A DNA stretch of 7,243 nucleotides from contig JADGHA010000206.1 of NCBI GenBank assembly GCA_019689695.1, positions 1-7,243 of the forward strand, read 5' to 3'. The position numbers were made by a program, and so were the translations under genes. The notes beneath the pieces were generated by a model. The model saw only the letters and a list, made by a program, of their open reading frames with translations. It was not told the DNA's origin and searched no databases. Shown piece by piece: positions 5,426 to 7,243 of the stretch. Every line of letters starts with the position of its first letter. Within the stretch, counting starts at the first letter, position 1. Origin of the DNA: Micromonosporaceae bacterium (GTDB taxonomy: Bacteria > Actinomycetota > Actinomycetes > Mycobacteriales > Micromonosporaceae).

Positions 5426-7243
5426 ATGAGTGGCAGCGGCAGACCACGGTCCGTCGCAGGTTTCGCCCGGTCCGGCGCGCGGGCGGCCTGGGCAGGAGTA
5501 CAGGTCGCCCGGTCACGGATCCGGGCTGGAGCGCGCTCAGCCCTGCAGCCCGGCCGGGCTGCCGCGCGCTCGGCCCTGCAGCGCGGCCAGGCTGCCGCGC
5601 GTTCCGCCGTCCAGAACGGCCCGGCTGCCGCACGCTCGGCCCTGCAGGGCGGCCAGGCTGCCGTGCGTTCCGGCTTGCGCGGCACCCGGACGGGTGTGGT
5701 GGGGACCTGGCGGCGGCTGGTGGCCAGCCGCGCGGCTCGCCGCGCCGCCGTCGCCTTCGCGGTCCTCGTCGTCAGCCTGGTCGGGACCGTCGCCGGCCTG
5801 CTGCTCGGCGGCAGGCTCGCCGCGGAGGTCGGCCCCTTCCGGGCCGAACTGGCGATCACCCCATCGCTCACCGGAGACACCAAGGTCTTCATCCCGCCGC
5901 TCGGGGCGCTGAGCCTGGACAGCCACGACGGGCCGGCACACCTGTCGATCCGGGTCGGCGCACTGGACCAGTCCCGCGCCGAGGCGATCATCACCAGCCC
6001 GAACGGGTTCACCCTGGCCAGCCAGGACGCGGTGCACGACCTGAAGGAGGACGCGATCCGGCTGGGCCTGCGCACGCTCGGCGTGACGGTGCTCGGATCG
6101 CTCGTGCTGGCCGGGCTGGTCTTCCGGAACGCGCGGCGGGTGGCCTGGGCCGGCGGGTTGTCCCTGGCCGTGACCGTGGCCAGCCTCGGCGCCGGCGCGG
6201 CCACCTTCGAGCCCCAGGCCATCGAGGAGCCGCGGTATGAAGGGTTGCTGGTCAACGCGCCGGCGGTGGTGGGTGACGCGCGGCGCATCGCCAACCGGTA
6301 CGAGGAGTACACCGCCCAGCTGCAGCGCCTGGTGACGAACGTGACGCGGCTCTACGCCACCGTCTCGTCGGTGCCCGTGTTCCAGCCGGACCCGAGCACG
6401 ATCAAGGTGCTGCACATCTCGGACATGCACCTGAACCCCGCGGCGTGGTCGGTCGTGCAGACGGTGGTCAACCAGTTCGACATCGACCTGGTCATCGACA
6501 CCGGGGACATCGTGGACTGGGGCAGCACGGCCGAGGCCCAGTACGTCAGCTCGATCAGCACGCTCGGCGTGCCGTACGTGTTCATCCGCGGCAACCACGA
6601 CTCCGCAGCCACCGCGGAGGCGGTGGCCAAGAACCGCAACGCGATCGTGCTGGAGGACAGCGTGCGGACGGTGGGCGGGCTGACCATCGCCGGCATCGGT
6701 GATCCGCGCTTCACGCCGGACAAGGAGACCTCGCCACCTGGGTCCGGCGAGAGCCAGGAGACCAAGGAGCAGGTGATCGCCTCCGGCGAGCTGCTCGCCG
6801 GCACGATCCGTGACCACGACGGACCGGTGGACATCGCACTGGTGCATGACCCGGCGTCCGCCGACCCGCTCGCCACCGCCACGCCGCTGGTCCTCGCCGG
6901 CCACGAGCACCAGCGGGAGATCAGCACCCTGCCCCGCCCGGACGACGCGCCGGCCGACGCCCCGCAGACCACGCTGATGGTGGAGGGCTCCACGGGCGGC
7001 GCGGGCCTGCGCGGGCTGGAGGACAAGGAGCCGCTGCCGCTGGAGATGTCGGTGCTCTACTTCGACGACACCGACCACAAGCTGCAGGCGTACGACGACA
7101 TCACGGTCGGCGGGACCGGCCTGAGCGAGGTCTCCCTGGAACGGCACATCTACCAGCCGCCGGGGGAGAACGGCGCACCCGCTTCCCCCAGCGGATCACC
7201 CACCTCGCCCAGCGGGCCCGCCTCGCCCAGCGAACCCGCCTCC
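5426..7243 (+). CDS. Membrane-anchored metallophosphoesterase, 3'-truncated at the window end
   Basis: An open frame of 606 codons from ATG 5426 with no stop before the window ends. Residues 1-106 are basic and Ala-rich, with an 11-residue repeat at 36-79. Membrane helices follow at about 107-129, 214-233 and 239-261. Arg-rich flanks before helix 1 and between helices 2 and 3 (RNARR) are probably cytoplasmic. This puts the 130-212 region and everything after helix 3 outside the cell. The catalytic domain carries the full metallophosphoesterase set: D-x-H (Asp333, His335), GDIVD (360-364), GNHD (389-392), LVHDP (His474) and GHEH (492-495), as expected for two metal ions and phosphoester hydrolysis. 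The segments PSLTGDTKVFIPPLG, LLVNAPAVVGDAR and VTNVTRLYAT resemble a recurrent actinobacterial membrane phosphoesterase family. A Pro/Ser-rich tail begins at about residue 585. The substrate is unknown. The Shine-Dalgarno before ATG 5426 is weak, and the gene may depend on coupling to the upstream one, 35 bases away. Confidence 0.9.
   Translation, partial: MSGSGRPRSVAGFARSGARAAWAGVQVARSRIRAGARSALQPGRAAARSALQRGQAAARSAVQNGPAAARSALQGGQAAVRSGLRGTRTGVVGTWRRLVASRAARRAAVAFAVLVVSLVGTVAGLLLGGRLAAEVGPFRAELAITPSLTGDTKVFIPPLGALSLDSHDGPAHLSIRVGALDQSRAEAIITSPNGFTLASQDAVHDLKEDAIRLGLRTLGVTVLGSLVLAGLVFRNARRVAWAGGLSLAVTVASLGAGAATFEPQAIEEPRYEGLLVNAPAVVGDARRIANRYEEYTAQLQRLVTNVTRLYATVSSVPVFQPDPSTIKVLHISDMHLNPAAWSVVQTVVNQFDIDLVIDTGDIVDWGSTAEAQYVSSISTLGVPYVFIRGNHDSAATAEAVAKNRNAIVLEDSVRTVGGLTIAGIGDPRFTPDKETSPPGSGESQETKEQVIASGELLAGTIRDHDGPVDIALVHDPASADPLATATPLVLAGHEHQREISTLPRPDDAPADAPQTTLMVEGSTGGAGLRGLEDKEPLPLEMSVLYFDDTDHKLQAYDDITVGGTGLSEVSLERHIYQPPGENGAPASPSGSPTSPSGPASPSEPAS
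5531..5662 (+). repeat. Four tandem 33-bp units encoding an 11-residue repeat
   Basis: Units begin at 5531, 5564, 5597 and 5630 and encode ARSALQPGRAA, ARSALQRGQAA, ARSAVQNGPAA and ARSALQGGQAA. A decayed fifth unit starts at 5663 (VRSGLRG). The preceding segments ARSGARAAWAG and VQVARSRIRAG keep the same 11-residue period more loosely. DNA is conserved as well as protein (CGCTC-GCCCTGCAG in most units), which indicates recent tandem duplication. The repeat sits at the predicted cytoplasmic N-terminus of the phosphoesterase. Confidence 0.88.
7178..7243 (+). repeat. Pro/Ser-rich tail encoded by a degenerate 18-bp repeat, running off the window
   Basis: The units PASPSG, (S)PTSPSG, PASPSE and PAS are encoded by near-identical 18-base units built on CCC-GCC-TCG-CCC-AGC-GRR. 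In family terms this looks like an extracellular wall-spanning or linker tail. The window ends inside the repeat, so its length is unknown. Confidence 0.8.

Overview
The window is high-GC DNA with strong third-position G/C bias, GTG and ATG starts, short intergenic gaps, one probable leaderless start and a lipoprotein signal. It reads as part of an actinomycete (Actinomycetota) chromosome. I cannot fix the genus from the sequence. Both ends look like contig ends. Bases about 2-25 match the transposase adapter used in sequencing libraries, and the right end stops inside a Pro/Ser repeat within an open gene.

Layout, all genes on the + strand: (1) residual adapter, 2-25; (2) the 3' part of a LacI-type transcription regulator, to 699; (3) a ZTP/ZMP (pfl) riboswitch at about 705-785, followed by a Shine-Dalgarno and a serine hydroxymethyltransferase (SHMT) gene, 815-2086; (4) a cytoplasmic Asp-box beta-propeller protein, 2238-3353, overlapping by 4 bases a small MoaD/ThiS-like ubiquitin-fold protein ending in Gly-Gly, 3350-3664; (5) a two-helix membrane protein with a bacterial PH-like domain, 3721-4101; (6) a PQQ-type sugar dehydrogenase lipoprotein, 4146-5390, preceded by a -10 box placed for leaderless transcription and by an inverted repeat; (7) a membrane-anchored metallophosphoesterase, 5426 to the window end, with an 11-residue repeat at its N-terminus and a Pro/Ser-rich tail, open at the 3' edge.

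Functional reading: the riboswitch and SHMT form a one-carbon/folate unit. ZTP/ZMP builds up when 10-formyl-tetrahydrofolate is short, and SHMT makes 5,10-methylene-tetrahydrofolate. A possible pairing between the 3' conserved block of the riboswitch and the Shine-Dalgarno suggests control of translation. The propeller/ubiquitin-fold pair is a tightly coupled two-gene unit without an obvious pathway and is the least explained part of the window. The last two genes encode exported or membrane-anchored proteins, probably transcribed together. No mobile element, CRISPR array, tRNA or rRNA was seen.
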